DNA of 64,000 nucleotides from Paraburkholderia aromaticivorans (GTDB lineage Bacteria; Pseudomonadota; Gammaproteobacteria; Burkholderiales; Burkholderiaceae), in NCBI RefSeq assembly GCF_012689525.1, contig NZ_CP051514.1, positions 1,364,001 through 1,428,000 of the forward strand, read 5' to 3'. The translations under genes and the position numbers were made by a program. The notes below the pieces were generated by a model, which saw only the letters and a program-made list of their open reading frames with translations, made no database searches and had not been told where the DNA came from. Numbering within the stretch: position 1 is the first letter of the stretch; each line of letters begins with the position of its first letter. Positions 37,893-47,177 of this stretch are shown one piece after another.

Positions 37893-39023
37893 ATTTCGTT
37901 TCACCAACAAGGTTTTGCGACTGCTGGAAATTTGATGGTCCAACGGCACAGCGACCGGACGAAGAACCTGACAAGTTGTACAGCTCAAAGCAGCTGCCGA
38001 CATTCTAAGGATCGACCGGTGCGGTTTTCATCGCGGAACATGGATTCCGGATAGATTTGCGCAAGCCACGCGAACGTCAAAACCGGAGGTTGCAAAATTC
38101 GGGCTGGCCATAGACTACAACTTAGCATCTACAACCAATGAAATCGATCATTTTTTTGTCAAATTGCATAGGATTGCGAATAATATTACCCCACCAATGA
38201 ATTGCATAATGTTGCTCCCGCCATCTCGGGCACGGCAAGGCGTCGAGACTAACGAAAGAACAAGTCCCGCCTCGCGTGTTGCGCACAAAACTGTCCCGCC
38301 AATACGCAACGCACACGATTTCGTAACCCGATCGGCAACTGCTCCGCACACTGGGTGACCATGGAGCGTGGCTGAACAGACTTACGCTGTGAATGAGGCC
38401 AGTTTTCTTTGCAAACGGACAAATCCTTCGCGAGGCCGCGTCGGCGACCGGCAATCTGGCGTGGGCAAGCCAGATTGCCTCGCTTGCCCTGCCGGGCAGT
38501 CTGGAAAGCTGGATTTGACGTTGTCACGTACAGAATAGCGGCGGACAGTTAGTTGCCTTTTAATCTCGTACTATCCGGCCGAACGGTGAGCTTTTGCGGG
38601 ATTGAAAAAGGTGCGGCAAACCGCGACGGGAGTAAGTTGGCCGTCAGAGTTTCCGTTCAACCCGCTCGAATTTTCCGACCGGCCCTCGTCGCGTGTACAC
38701 GGTAAACCCCCAGCGTCTGGTCAGGTTCCCTAAACATGTTGAACTGGACGCCCGCAGGCGTCCAACTGTGCCAAGCGCAATGCCCAATCGCATTCGATGT
38801 GCCGCCCGCAGGCGTGGCGTTCGTGGACAGTTCAGGCCCGTTGGGCTTGCGGAACTTGCCTGCCCCACCTCCACGCCGCACAGACACTGGTCGTGAAAAT
38901 TCTGGTGGTTCGCACGAGTAATATCCAACACATCAACGAATGGCTCGACATTCACGGAACCGCAAACCCTTGCTGCGCGTCTTCGCAGACCTACTGCCGC
39001 CCTTTTCTGCGCAAACGCTACCC
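37893..39023. other. Gene-poor stretch with an A/T-rich block
   Basis: About 1.1 kb without a convincing gene. The first part may contain the non-coding end of the IS110 element. The block 38100-38215 is markedly A/T-rich (ATTGCATA occurs at about 38163 and 38204), unlike its surroundings. A 41-codon frame at 38393-38518 (plus; MRPVFFANGQILREAASATG) looks protein-like but has no recognised family. Nothing next to the ribbon-helix-helix gene resembles an intact toxin. Confidence 0.4.
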
Positions 39024-39302
39024 CTATTGGCTCGCCTGGTCGGGGAATGAGCCGCCAAAGAGGTCTGAAATCGCGTCGCTCGCCTGTTGCCGCAGCGGCA
39101 TCGTGCCGCTCCGAACCTGCGAGAGAACATCCGGCGGCAGCCAGGTATTCTCCATCGCGCCCATGCCGCTCTCGATCATCTGCTGCAGGAAAAACGACTG
39201 GCTGCGTCCCGTTAATTCTGCCAATAGTCTCAACCTTTGCTCGATTTGCGGGTTGACGCGTACCGCGACTACCTCCAGCTTATTTTCGGCGGTCCTTTTC
39301 AC
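39024..39302 (-). CDS. Ribbon-helix-helix protein, antitoxin-like
   Basis: A 92-residue protein with an N-terminal ribbon (KLEVVAVRVNPQIEQRLRLL) and two helices (AELTGRSQSFFLQQMIESGM), the CopG/RHH DNA-binding fold. The C-terminal tail (QQASDAISDLFGGSFPDQ) could bind a partner. RHH proteins of this size are often antitoxins, yet no RelE-type gene follows within 400 bases, so it seems an orphan or its partner has decayed. Confidence 0.75.
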   Translation of the reverse strand: MKRTAENKLEVVAVRVNPQIEQRLRLLAELTGRSQSFFLQQMIESGMGAMENTWLPPDVLSQVRSGTMPLRQQASDAISDLFGGSFPDQASQ

Positions 39303-39986
39303 CCATACTCCTGTCGTGTTCTTCGTGCCGCAAACGGGCGCGTTCGTGCGGTGCTTCTACCATGCTGAATCGCGGTTCGCAACGCTATTTCGAGGACGGG
39401 GCTCCTTTACCCGGCTGCCGCCATCGGCACACCTGGAGCGCAATTCCAAAGGAGCGGTTTTCATTGTCGAGTTCCGCAACGACACACATGGAGACGCCCG
39501 GTCGCCGCTGTTCCGACTTTCGACGAAAAGCTGGCGGTCAATGAAGAGTTCGGCTCTCTCGTTGATTCCGCTTACCCGCGGATGACGATTCGACTGCCCA
39601 CGGCCTGACTGCTCGCGTGGCCGGCGTTGCGTCCGCATCGACCTGTCAGCGCACACGCGCCAAGGTAGCCGCCCTCTCCTGCCCGGATCATCGCGCCGTA
39701 GGCGCCCCTTCCGGTCAGCTCATACGTCGTCGCGTCCAGGAGCGACTCCTGTTGCAATGGCGGACAGCTAAAGATTGCACTCGACACCGGCCCTCGGGCT
39801 CTCAAGCTCTCGGTATCAGGGGTTGTCGTACTTTCCGTACAAAATCTGGCGCTTTGATGCTGAAATCCATATTGATCAAGAACTTGCGTGGTGCGCGACG
39901 ATTGGGAAGTCCGCTCGTGTTGCGTGCGAAAGTGCGGCAGCGGTCCGGAAGGCTCTGGGCGCCGATCAAAGCCCAGCCCCGCGCGG
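39303..39986. other. Undefined region ending in the target of the IS4 element
   Basis: Several overlapping frames on both strands, none with a recognised family. One plus frame running through 39811-39986 (WRFDAEIHIDQELAWCATIG) is interrupted by the IS4 element. Across the insertion it would continue in frame from 41419 to a TAG at 41470-41472, so a small gene may have been broken here. Confidence 0.35.
39975..39986. repeat. 12-bp target duplication, left copy
   Basis: AGCCCCGCGCGG is repeated exactly at 41418-41429, immediately outside the two inverted repeats of the IS4 element. Confidence 0.85.
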
Positions 39987-41417
39987 TAATGCCGTTCAGT
40001 TAAGGTTCTTCTTCAAGTATCGAACGGTGTAACGTTTAGGTCGAGATTTGACGACCCGCTCGCATGCGCGACCGGGTCGTTTTCCGTTGGGTAAAGCCTT
40101 GAGCCGTTCACGCAGACGCTGCAGGCATGCGGGCAATTTTGCATAGGCCGGAGTGAGGGCGGCCCACATCATTTCGTGCTGGATCGTGTGGAGGGCGCGC
40201 ACGAAGCTGATATCGGTCGGCGCGAGTTTCGCCTCCCATGCGGCGCTGGCGATCTCACGGCGAATCAGGTTGTAGGCGATCAACGCACCCCATATCTCCT
40301 GGTACACCCCTTCGACCGTGCGACTGCGCAAGCTCAACTCCGAGCCAAGCATCGATTGCTTAAGTTCCCGGTAGCTGGTTTCGATCTGCCAGCGGCGCTC
40401 GTAGCAGGCAACGATATCGGCGGGTTTGAAGCGCCGGCGATCCCCCAGCGAAGTCAGCAGCACGCGTTCGCGTCCTCGCGCGTCGATGGTCCGGATCGCA
40501 CGCGCATTCCAGAATTCGGGCAAAGCCGGGCACTTCCTGCGCGCCTGCGGCGAGACGCGCATGCGCACCGTCGCATCGTCAGCGGTACCGGCGATCACTT
40601 CCCAGCAGGTATTGGATTTGGCTGGAATCAGGAAGTGGCGATTGCGTGCTCCCATCGTCAGGCCACACAGAATCTCAGCGGCCAGAAAGCCCTTGTCGAA
40701 CACGGTCAGCGAGTCTTCCGGTATCTGCGGCAGCAGGCTTTTGGCGTACACCATTTCGTTGGTGTCGTAGCGACCGAAATTGATATCGGCGACCAGATGC
40801 GTCGGGATCGCGGTGAGCGTCACTGCGCGCACCTGCGGATAACTGGCCACCTTGCCGCTGGCGTAACCTTGTGCGCCGAAGTGCTCGCGGTTGGCCGGGC
40901 TGTCGGCCGTGCGCAGCGTGGTGCCGTCCATCGCCCACAGACTTAACCCTTTGAACGCATGGTGAGCCGCGTCCTGCGTCGTCCACGCACGTGCTGTCTG
41001 CTCAAACAGCCAAGCCATCGGCGCCTCACCGATGCGCTGGCGCGCCTGCGCCACTGCGCTCTTGCTGACAAATGGCGCGGCCTCGTTGGGCAACGCCAGA
41101 TCGAGACTGTCGAGCACCTCGCTGATCGACCAGTGACGGTACATCGCCAGTACGATTACCAGCCACACCACCTGTTCAACCGGCAAGCGCCGGCGCCGGA
41201 TGCGCGCTGTGCCCGTTGCCTGGAGCGCACGTTCGATCCACTCGTAGGGCAGATGCTCAGCTAACCGCCGCAGGTCGGCTGGCTGCTGCGCCTCGGTCAA
41301 GTAAGTGAGGTGGCTGGACAGCATCGTGCCGAAAAGTTAGCAGCTCGGCGCACCGTTTACAACCACTTTCCACGTCAAAAACAACAATGCCGTTCAGCTC
41401 TTAACTGAACGGCATTA
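39987..41417 (-). mobile_element. Complete IS4-family insertion sequence
   Basis: Bounded by perfect 18-bp inverted repeats TAATGCCGTTCAGTTAAG (39987-40004 and 41400-41417) and 12-bp target duplications, within the IS4 size range. It carries one intact transposase gene. It inserted into a GC-rich perfect palindrome. Confidence 0.9.
39996..41324 (-). CDS. IS4-family transposase
   Basis: A 442-residue DDE transposase: Asp in [14 protein letters not shown] (about residue 155), Asp in [14 protein letters not shown] (about 218) and the YREK signature [20 protein letters not shown] (Y, R, E and K spaced as in IS4). An N-terminal domain of unknown fold precedes it. Full length, in frame and inside intact ends, so probably active. 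The stop codon lies within the left inverted repeat. Confidence 0.95.
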   Translation of the reverse strand: MLSSHLTYLTEAQQPADLRRLAEHLPYEWIERALQATGTARIRRRRLPVEQVVWLVIVLAMYRHWSISEVLDSLDLALPNEAAPFVSKSAVAQARQRIGEAPMAWLFEQTARAWTTQDAAHHAFKGLSLWAMDGTTLRTADSPANREHFGAQGYASGKVASYPQVRAVTLTAIPTHLVADINFGRYDTNEMVYAKSLLPQIPEDSLTVFDKGFLAAEILCGLTMGARNRHFLIPAKSNTCWEVIAGTADDATVRMRVSPQARRKCPALPEFWNARAIRTIDARGRERVLLTSLGDRRRFKPADIVACYERRWQIETSYRELKQSMLGSELSLRSRTVEGVYQEIWGALIAYNLIRREIASAAWEAKLAPTDISFVRALHTIQHEMMWAALTPAYAKLPACLQRLRERLKALPNGKRPGRACERVVKSRPKRYTVRYLKKNLN

Positions 41418-41438
41418 AGCCCCGCGCGGGGCTTTTTC
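41418..41438 (+). terminator. Palindrome plus T-run, terminator-like
   Basis: AGCCCCGCGCGGGGCT is a perfect 16-base palindrome followed by TTTTC. It is the target of the IS4 insertion; the right-hand copy is whole while only 12 bases remain on the left. It can end plus-strand transcription. A coding frame also reads through it. Confidence 0.6.
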
Positions 41439-41449
41439 ATATCTGACAC

Positions 41450-41480
41450 CCAAAAAGAAGCCGCAGGCATAGCTGCGGCT
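41450..41480 (-). terminator. Hairpin plus T-run on the minus strand
   Basis: An 8-base stem (AGCCGCAG/CTGCGGCT, 41459-41480) with a 6-base loop is followed on the minus strand by TTCTTTTTG. This would terminate transcripts coming from the right. Confidence 0.5.
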
Positions 41481-41500
41481 CGGAGAGGCACTCGCCGCTG

Positions 41501-41551
41501 CCTTGATGGAGATCAACGGTGGTACTGACATGGTGTCCATCGGGTCAGCGC
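41501..41551. repeat. 51-bp dispersed repeat, copy 2
   Basis: Matches 5134-5184 at 48 of 51 positions. Here it lies about 120 bases upstream of the small gene at 41668. Confidence 0.65.
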
Positions 41552-41667
41552 CCGTAGACCGCAATGATTCCTGGCTGACCGTGCCGTGCAACTGCCGTCG
41601 ACGCCGCGGCGATAAAATCGACGATGCGGTAGCGCTCGACTACACGGAATTTCAGGAGGTAGCAGCT

Positions 41668-41895
41668 ATGGAATGGACGGACACACGACCCGTAGTGCCA
41701 GGATACTACTGGGTGCGATTTACGGACGACCGGTCGCCGAAGCAAACAATCGGGGAGATCGCAGACGTGCCCGGGAACGGTTCACGGCAGTTGGTCGTGG
41801 TCCTTCTCGGCGACGATGAAATATTGGAACTGGACGACCCGTTCTTCGACCGCGCACTGTTTGCTGGACCGATGGATCCGCCGTCGATGGAATGA
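41668..41895 (+). CDS. Small hypothetical protein
   Basis: Seventy-five residues, MEWTDTRPVVPGYYWVRFTD at the start and LLGDDEILELDDPFFDRALF near the end. The ATG has an excellent ribosome binding site (AGGAGGT eight bases upstream), so this is probably a real gene, although the frame is open upstream. The sequence is acidic and beta-rich. Openings such as PVVPGYYWVRF recall small phage or plasmid proteins, but I do not recognise the family. Confidence 0.7.
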   Translation: MEWTDTRPVVPGYYWVRFTDDRSPKQTIGEIADVPGNGSRQLVVVLLGDDEILELDDPFFDRALFAGPMDPPSME

Positions 41896-42148
41896 TCGCC
41901 ATAGCCGGACGTGCGGCCACTCGCCCCGCGGAACTTCAGGCCTTTTCGTAATTCGCGCCACAAGGCGGAGACGTCCCTAGAGCGTGAACGGCTATCCATT
42001 GCTCAGGCCTTGCAGGCCGATCTCCCGAGGTTATCTGTCGCAGTGGAGCGCTCGCCCTCCTTTGCGGAGACTGTATGCAATTTGGCCCTAACGGAATCAC
42101 AGCAGATCGCCTGACGGCGGTGCAGCAGAACATCAGACGCACGCTCAC

Positions 42149-43265
42149 CTAGTGTTCCGAGTTAGAAATTCGTAGACAAAATCGCTTGACGCTGGCGAGG
42201 ATGTCGTCGGCCGATTTGGTCCAGTTGAAAGGTCTCGGATCAGTATTGTTAATCTGGATGTATTGGCGAATGGCCTGCTCGAGTTGCCGGGTGGAGCGAT
42301 GAGTGCCACGGCGGATGTATGTCTCGCCGAGCGTGGCAAACCATCGTTCGACCTGGTTAGTCCAGAAAGCCGAGGTCGGGGTGAAATGCGCATGGAAACG
42401 CGGATGGCGAGCCAGCCAGGTATTGATCGAGGAGGTCTTGTGCGTACCGTAGCTGTCCATCACCAGATGCACGTCCAGTTGCGGGGGCACGTTGGCCTCG
42501 ATGGTGCGCAGGAATTGCAGGAATTCACTGCTACGATGACGTCGATGCAGTTCGCCAATGACTTCACCCGTGGAAATGTCCGGCGCCGCGAAAAGTGTGG
42601 TCGTGCCGTGGCGCATATAGTCATGCGTGCGTCGCTCAGGGATGGCCAGGGCCAGCGGCAGCATAGGCTGCGTGCGGTCCAGCGCCTGGATCTGGCTCTT
42701 CTCGTCTACGCACAGCACCATGGCCCTGAGCGGCGGGTCCAGATACAGCCCAACGATATCGCGCACCTTGTCCACAAACAATGGATCAGTGGAGAGTTTG
42801 AAGGTCTCCTGCCGATGCGGCTGCAATCCGAAGGCACGCCATATGCGCGTCACGGCCGTCTGCGACAGCCCCATTTCGCGGGCCATTGTGCGCGTGCTCC
42901 AGTGAGTCGCGCCCGTGGGCACGGACTCAAGCGTGCACGCAATGAGCGCATCTACCTGGGAGTCCTCGATCGTCCTCGGCGCTCCCGGGCGCGGTGCATC
43001 GAGCAACCCGTCCACGCGGTGACTGATGAATCGCGAGCGCCACTTCGAAACCGTATGCGAGGTAACACGCTGTCTTGTCGCGACCGCCTTGTTGTCGATG
43101 CCCTCGGCGCAGGCCAGCACAATGCGTGCTCGCCAAGGCCAGCGCCTGCGCGGTCTTGCGCCGCATCGTGAGCGCCGGGAGCTGTTCGCGTTCCCCTTCA
43201 CTCAACACCAGTGGCGCCTTCGGTCTTCCTCTCGTCGTCGCATCGCTTATTTGCGAGCCCTGCAA
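42149..43265 (-). pseudogene. IS630-family transposase with one frameshift
   Basis: The start MQGSQISDATTRGRPKAPLV at 43265 leads to the HTH region. One extra base near 43133 (TTGGCGAGCA where the family has TTGCGAGCA) shifts the frame. The rest then reads normally: [20 protein letters not shown], Asp in [14 protein letters not shown], Asp in [11 protein letters not shown] and Glu in [14 protein letters not shown]. Its TAG stop is formed with the flanking TA. A programmed shift is possible but the related copy at 50155 has no such base, so mutation is more likely. Confidence 0.85.
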
Positions 43266-43317
43266 CCCAGGTTAGTACACACCGCAAATAAGGCAATGAA
43301 TTTCTAACTCGGGAAAC
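42152..43317 (-). mobile_element. IS630-family insertion sequence, near-complete
   Basis: Inverted repeats of about 20 bp (GTGTTCCGAGTTAGAAATTC at 42152-42171 and its near match at 43298-43317) flanked by TA on both sides (42150-42151 and 43318-43319), the usual IS630 target duplication. The element sits directly behind the cbpM stop codon. Its transposase gene is frameshifted. Confidence 0.88.
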
Positions 43318-43646
43318 TAGCTTACACGGGGGCGCCTCACAGGCGAGCGCAGTGCGTCGATTTCATCGAGCAGATCGAGGACTAGCGCGACTCCCGGAGG
43401 GTTAATCTGAAGGTCGTGCGCCAGCCGCTGCGCGGTCCGCACGCGCCGCAGCGCCGCGCCACTGAAGCGCCACTCCTGCGGCCGCTCGCCCCTCGGCTCA
43501 AACACGCCTTCAGACACCCAGAGCGTCAATTCCTCCGCCGATGCTCCGCTCACCCGGCTCAATTCAACCAGAGTGAACTCGACGTTCTCATCGACAATCT
43601 CCCCTTGCAAATAGGTCGTCGTACTCGTCTCTTTCACGATGATCAC
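43317..43646 (-). CDS. cbpM: CbpM, modulator of the co-chaperone CbpA
   Basis: A 109-residue MerR-like protein: FTLVELSRVSGASAEELTLW, SEGVFEPRGERPQEWRFSG and ALRRVRTAQRLAHDLQINP with a final acidic helix. CbpM binds the J domain of CbpA and inhibits it. The ATG overlaps the cbpA stop (ATGA), giving the standard cbpA-cbpM operon order. An IS630 element lies immediately after the stop codon; the original TAG appears preserved because the target TA was regenerated. Confidence 0.88.
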   Translation of the reverse strand: MIIVKETSTTTYLQGEIVDENVEFTLVELSRVSGASAEELTLWVSEGVFEPRGERPQEWRFSGAALRRVRTAQRLAHDLQINPPGVALVLDLLDEIDALRSPVRRPRVS

Positions 43647-44584
43647 CGATAGAAGTTCGCGCGAGGATTGAAGTTAAACGCCCGCCGCATCGCATCGTAG
43701 GCGGCCTTCGCAGTGTCGCTATTCGCCGGCGGCAGCACGATGTTCAGAATCACATACAGATCACCCGGCGGGTCGCCTGGAATGCCTTTGCCTTTGAGCC
43801 GCAAGCGCCTGCCACCGGCAGAATCCGCCGGCACCGTCATCTCGACCGAACCGTCAGGCGTCGGCACGGTAACCTGCGCGCCGAGGCCCGCTTCCCACGG
43901 CGCCACCGGCAACTCGAGCGAGACGTCGTGCCCATCCACGCGAAAGCGCGGGTGTTCCCGAAAAGCGATTTCCAGGTAGAGGTCCCCGGCGGTTCCGGGA
44001 GTGGCGCCTGCGGCTCCCTGCCCGCTCAGCCGCAGATGCTGGCCCGCGCGAATCCCCTGGGGGATGGATACATTGAGCGTACGTGTTTCTAGCGAAACAT
44101 GGCCTTGTTCATCAATCACCGGCATTTGCAGCGAAATCGAACGCTGGGCGCCGTGATAGGCGTCTCCGAGATCAATCAGTACCTTCGCGTGATGGTCTAC
44201 GCCGCGCACGTTGAAAGGCTGCTGCCGCGGATGCGCGCCACGCGCGCCGCCGAACATCTTCTCGAAGAGATCGTGGAGATCGGCTTGCTCGCCGGTCTCG
44301 TTGCCCGCGCCGCGGAATTCGAAGCCCTCGTCCCAGTTCGGCGACGGCTGGAAGTCCTGGCCGTTGCGCCATTCGCTGCCCATGCGGTCGTAGGCTGCGC
44401 GCTTCTCCGGGTCCTTGAGCACCTCATAGGCTTCGCCCAGTTCCTTGAAGCGATCTTCGGCGTCGGTGTGCTTGCTGAGGTCCGGGTGGTACTTGCGCGC
44501 GAGCTTCCGATACGAACGTTTGACGTCCTCCTGAGACGCACTGCGTTCGAGACCCAGGGTCTCGTAATAGTCTTTGTATTTCAT
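43643..44584 (-). CDS. cbpA: CbpA, DnaJ-type co-chaperone
   Basis: A 313-residue class II J protein: J domain MKYKDYYETLGLERSASQED with the HPD triad in KLARKYHPDLSKHTDA, a Gly/Phe-rich linker (NWDEGFEFRGAG), then two substrate-binding beta domains (VLIDLGDAYHGAQRSISLQM; GDLYLEIAFREHPRFRVDGH) and C-terminal LKGKGIPGDPPGDLYVILNI. It assists DnaK and binds DNA in stationary phase in related species. The ATG at 44584 begins the J domain; the frame is open 20 codons upstream without signal. Confidence 0.93.
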   Translation of the reverse strand: MKYKDYYETLGLERSASQEDVKRSYRKLARKYHPDLSKHTDAEDRFKELGEAYEVLKDPEKRAAYDRMGSEWRNGQDFQPSPNWDEGFEFRGAGNETGEQADLHDLFEKMFGGARGAHPRQQPFNVRGVDHHAKVLIDLGDAYHGAQRSISLQMPVIDEQGHVSLETRTLNVSIPQGIRAGQHLRLSGQGAAGATPGTAGDLYLEIAFREHPRFRVDGHDVSLELPVAPWEAGLGAQVTVPTPDGSVEMTVPADSAGGRRLRLKGKGIPGDPPGDLYVILNIVLPPANSDTAKAAYDAMRRAFNFNPRANFYR

Positions 44585-45040
44585 ACAGGCGGCACACCCA
44601 TGAGGAACGGATGCGGCAATGCGCATCCATCGCGTGGCGGTCAAGGATTGACTTTATACCAATCCGGATAGGCCGGCAAAGTTGCACGTTCGGTACGCGG
44701 CTTCATTGCGACGGGCATGTATGGCAGACATTCGTTGAAAGGTCTGTTCGCTTTACGACGCCGTTGATCGAGACGCGACGTGGCGCCCGCAGGTCGTCCA
44801 GCACAACGACGAATCTTCCAATGTCCTGACAGACTCTATACGAAAGCACTGCCGTCGTAGGCTTAGCGATCGCTTAGGTATGCGATTCGCACGCATCGTT
44901 TCAACCAGGATGGGGCGACGGATCGTGAGATTGCCACGCGCTGCGTCGTGTACAAGGCCACCCAATCCCTCGCTCACGGCAAGCCGATGAACGAAGGGCA
45001 GCGCCCCTGCACGCCGCCGGTGACATACAGCCTCTGCTTG
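44585..45040. other. Intergenic, promoter side of cbpA
   Basis: About 450 bases with no recognisable gene. It should hold the cbpA-cbpM promoter and the 3' flank of the lipoprotein gene. Confidence 0.4.
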
Positions 45041-45595
45041 TCAGGACGGATGGTCATTGTCGTTTTGCTCGTGGAGCGGGTCAGGGCTCTTCTGGGTTGA
45101 GCGGAGCATGCCGGTGTCGTCGAAATAGAAATGAAACAACTGATACCACACACCGTCTTCCAGATATCGATAGCTCCATACCTCGCGCTTCATCAGCGGG
45201 AAATACGCGGTTTCCTCGGGCCGTCCGAAGTTGACGAGCACGTCTTTCTTCGTCCACTTGCCGACCTCCGCGCGATAGAATTCGCTCGGCTGGAGCACCT
45301 GGCGGACACTGATCACCTTGCCCGCCGCATCAATGTCCGCAGCCGTGGTCACTTCGCCCATCGGCTGCGTCGGCCACATCAGACGCTTCGCGCCGTTGGG
45401 CAGGTCGTACACCTCTCGCGGCTGGCCGAGTTTTGCAATGACATTAGATTCCGGTTCGCCCACCTCGAAACCCTGCCAGGGCTGCGCACAGGCGCCCAAC
45501 GCGAGCAGCGCCGCGCAGGCCAGCCCGCTGCACCTGCACCTGCACCTCGTCTGACGCAATGTTGGGCTGTCCGTTATCGGACGGTGGAATCTCAT
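45041..45595 (-). CDS. Lipoprotein, OmlA/SmpA-like conserved hypothetical
   Basis: A 184-residue lipoprotein. A long N-terminal stretch leads to CAALLALGACAQPW, where LGAC is the lipobox. The mature part has VGEPESNVIAKLGQPREVYD and KWTKKDVLVNFGRPEETAYF, two repeats of the small beta-alpha motif (AKLGQP, VNFGRP) typical of OmlA/SmpA-like outer membrane lipoproteins. The exact start is uncertain because the signal peptide could begin later. Function unknown; envelope assembly is plausible. Confidence 0.75.
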   Translation of the reverse strand: MRFHRPITDSPTLRQTRCRCRCSGLACAALLALGACAQPWQGFEVGEPESNVIAKLGQPREVYDLPNGAKRLMWPTQPMGEVTTAADIDAAGKVISVRQVLQPSEFYRAEVGKWTKKDVLVNFGRPEETAYFPLMKREVWSYRYLEDGVWYQLFHFYFDDTGMLRSTQKSPDPLHEQNDNDHPS

Positions 45596-45862
45596 GCTGG
45601 GCTCCGTGAATCGGTTCAGTTCAGAGTTTGGACACTAAACGCACAACAAGATTCGCCTATGGCTACGTCCGCCGTAACGTCAGTGGCGGCTGCAGACGAC
45701 CGTCGCACCAGCTTCCGATAACCCCGCATTCGAGCGTCCGGTAGATTTTGTAGAGGCACGGTCAACGTACGATGTGTGGATATTGCCTGGCACTGACGCC
45801 TGCGGCTCAAGAACCACTTTAACCACTTCACACGTTACAAGTCCGGCAGGATGGAGGATTGA

Positions 45863-47120
45863 ATGGCCACCGAACTTCTGTCGGCGCACAACACCGATCA
45901 TTTCCCTTTGGATCGCGTTTATCTGTTCTCGGGAAACGGCGCGAGCCGCGAGATTGACGCAAACACAGCCATCGAATGGTTGAAACATCGTGACGACTGT
46001 AGTACGGAATTCATCTGGCTGCATTTTCACGACATCCCTACCGTACTCGAGGGTTGGCCGTTGCAACATATGCAACTACCCGAGGCGTTCGGCGATACCC
46101 TTAGGGAGGGCTCGCGCTCTACACGAATTACGCACGTCTACCAGACCCTCATCGCAGTGCTTAACGATGTCGAATGCGACTTTGAGCGGAATAAGCCGCT
46201 CAAGGTCGCGACGCTCTGGGTGAACGTCGGCGCTCGCTGTCTGCTAAGCGTGCGCAGCTCCCCGCTGCGTTCAGTCGGTCAGTTGAGACAGGCAGTCGAG
46301 GCAGGGGATACCTTTCGCGGTCCGATGGCGCTCCTGATTCATCTGTTGCAGGAACAGGCTGATGTACTCATTGGCATTGTGCGCACGGCAGCGCAAGCCG
46401 CCAACGACGTGGATGAAACGCTGCTCGCCGGCAGGCTGCCAACCCGTTCGGGCCTCGGTGGCATTCGCCGCGACGGTGCGCCTGCGCAGGCTGCTGGCAC
46501 CCGAACCCGCCGCGCTTTTCCGCCTCGTTAACCGGCCGCCACTCTGGATTGTGGAAGAAGACGCTCAATCGCTCAGACAGTTCGCAGAAGAGTTTTCCCT
46601 GACGTTGCGCGACATGACGCATCAGCCATTCGACGGCTATTGCCGCGCGCATATCTTTGCCCCGCTAGGCATGCGGGACCCCGGCTTTCTTCCCAACGCG
46701 AAACACGCCGCTCGCAGCGCCCCCACGACAGCGGGGCGGCCCGGCATGCGCCGCGGCCAGGTCCATGACCCGTTGGCAAGCTCGATGCAAGGCGTTGCAG
46801 GAAACGCGGGACTCGGGCTCAGCACGACGCGGGCAAAACGCGTGCTGTCCGCATCCAGGTCATGGCGGCCGCCGCGTCGCCCTTACGCGCCCGAACCCTG
46901 GCGAGGCCTCGGCTGGGCGCTCACGAGCCCTCTGGTGACGAACCGTGACCGCTTGCCGCCGATCGGCGCAGTCGAGCACACCGGATATACCGGCACCGCT
47001 ATCTGGGTAGATTTCGTCACGCGCCGGTTTGCCGTCGTTCTGACCAATCGCGTCCACCCGAACGATCAGGGCGATGCACGCCCGCTACGCGCGCAGATCG
47101 TGGCCGCGATTGCGAGCTAG
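45863..47120 (+). pseudogene. Chimera of a CorA-type transporter 5' part and a serine hydrolase 3' part
   Basis: The first 200 codons, with GGAGGA before the ATG, read as a CorA/ZntB-type divalent cation transporter cytoplasmic domain (FIWLHFHDIPTVLEG, VATLWVNVGARCLLSVRSS). A frameshift near 46470 moves to RLLAPEPAALFRLVNRPPLW. At about 46616 the text switches to a beta-lactamase-fold hydrolase (FDGYCRAHIFAPLGMRDPGF) and runs to WVDFVTRRFAVVLTNRVHPN and a stop at 47120. CorA lacks its membrane helices and the hydrolase lacks its Ser-x-x-Lys site. A deletion joined two genes. Confidence 0.8.
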
Positions 47121-47177
47121 GCACCGCACGTCACTGCCGCCGATATCCGCGCAGCCCTATCCACTGCTGCGCCTGCG

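Noticed and set aside
38656..38955. Candidate toxin partner for the RHH protein on the minus strand
   Set aside because: The 103-codon frame has no RelE, HicA, BrnT or PIN features, and overlapping plus-strand frames look equally plausible; not enough to call.
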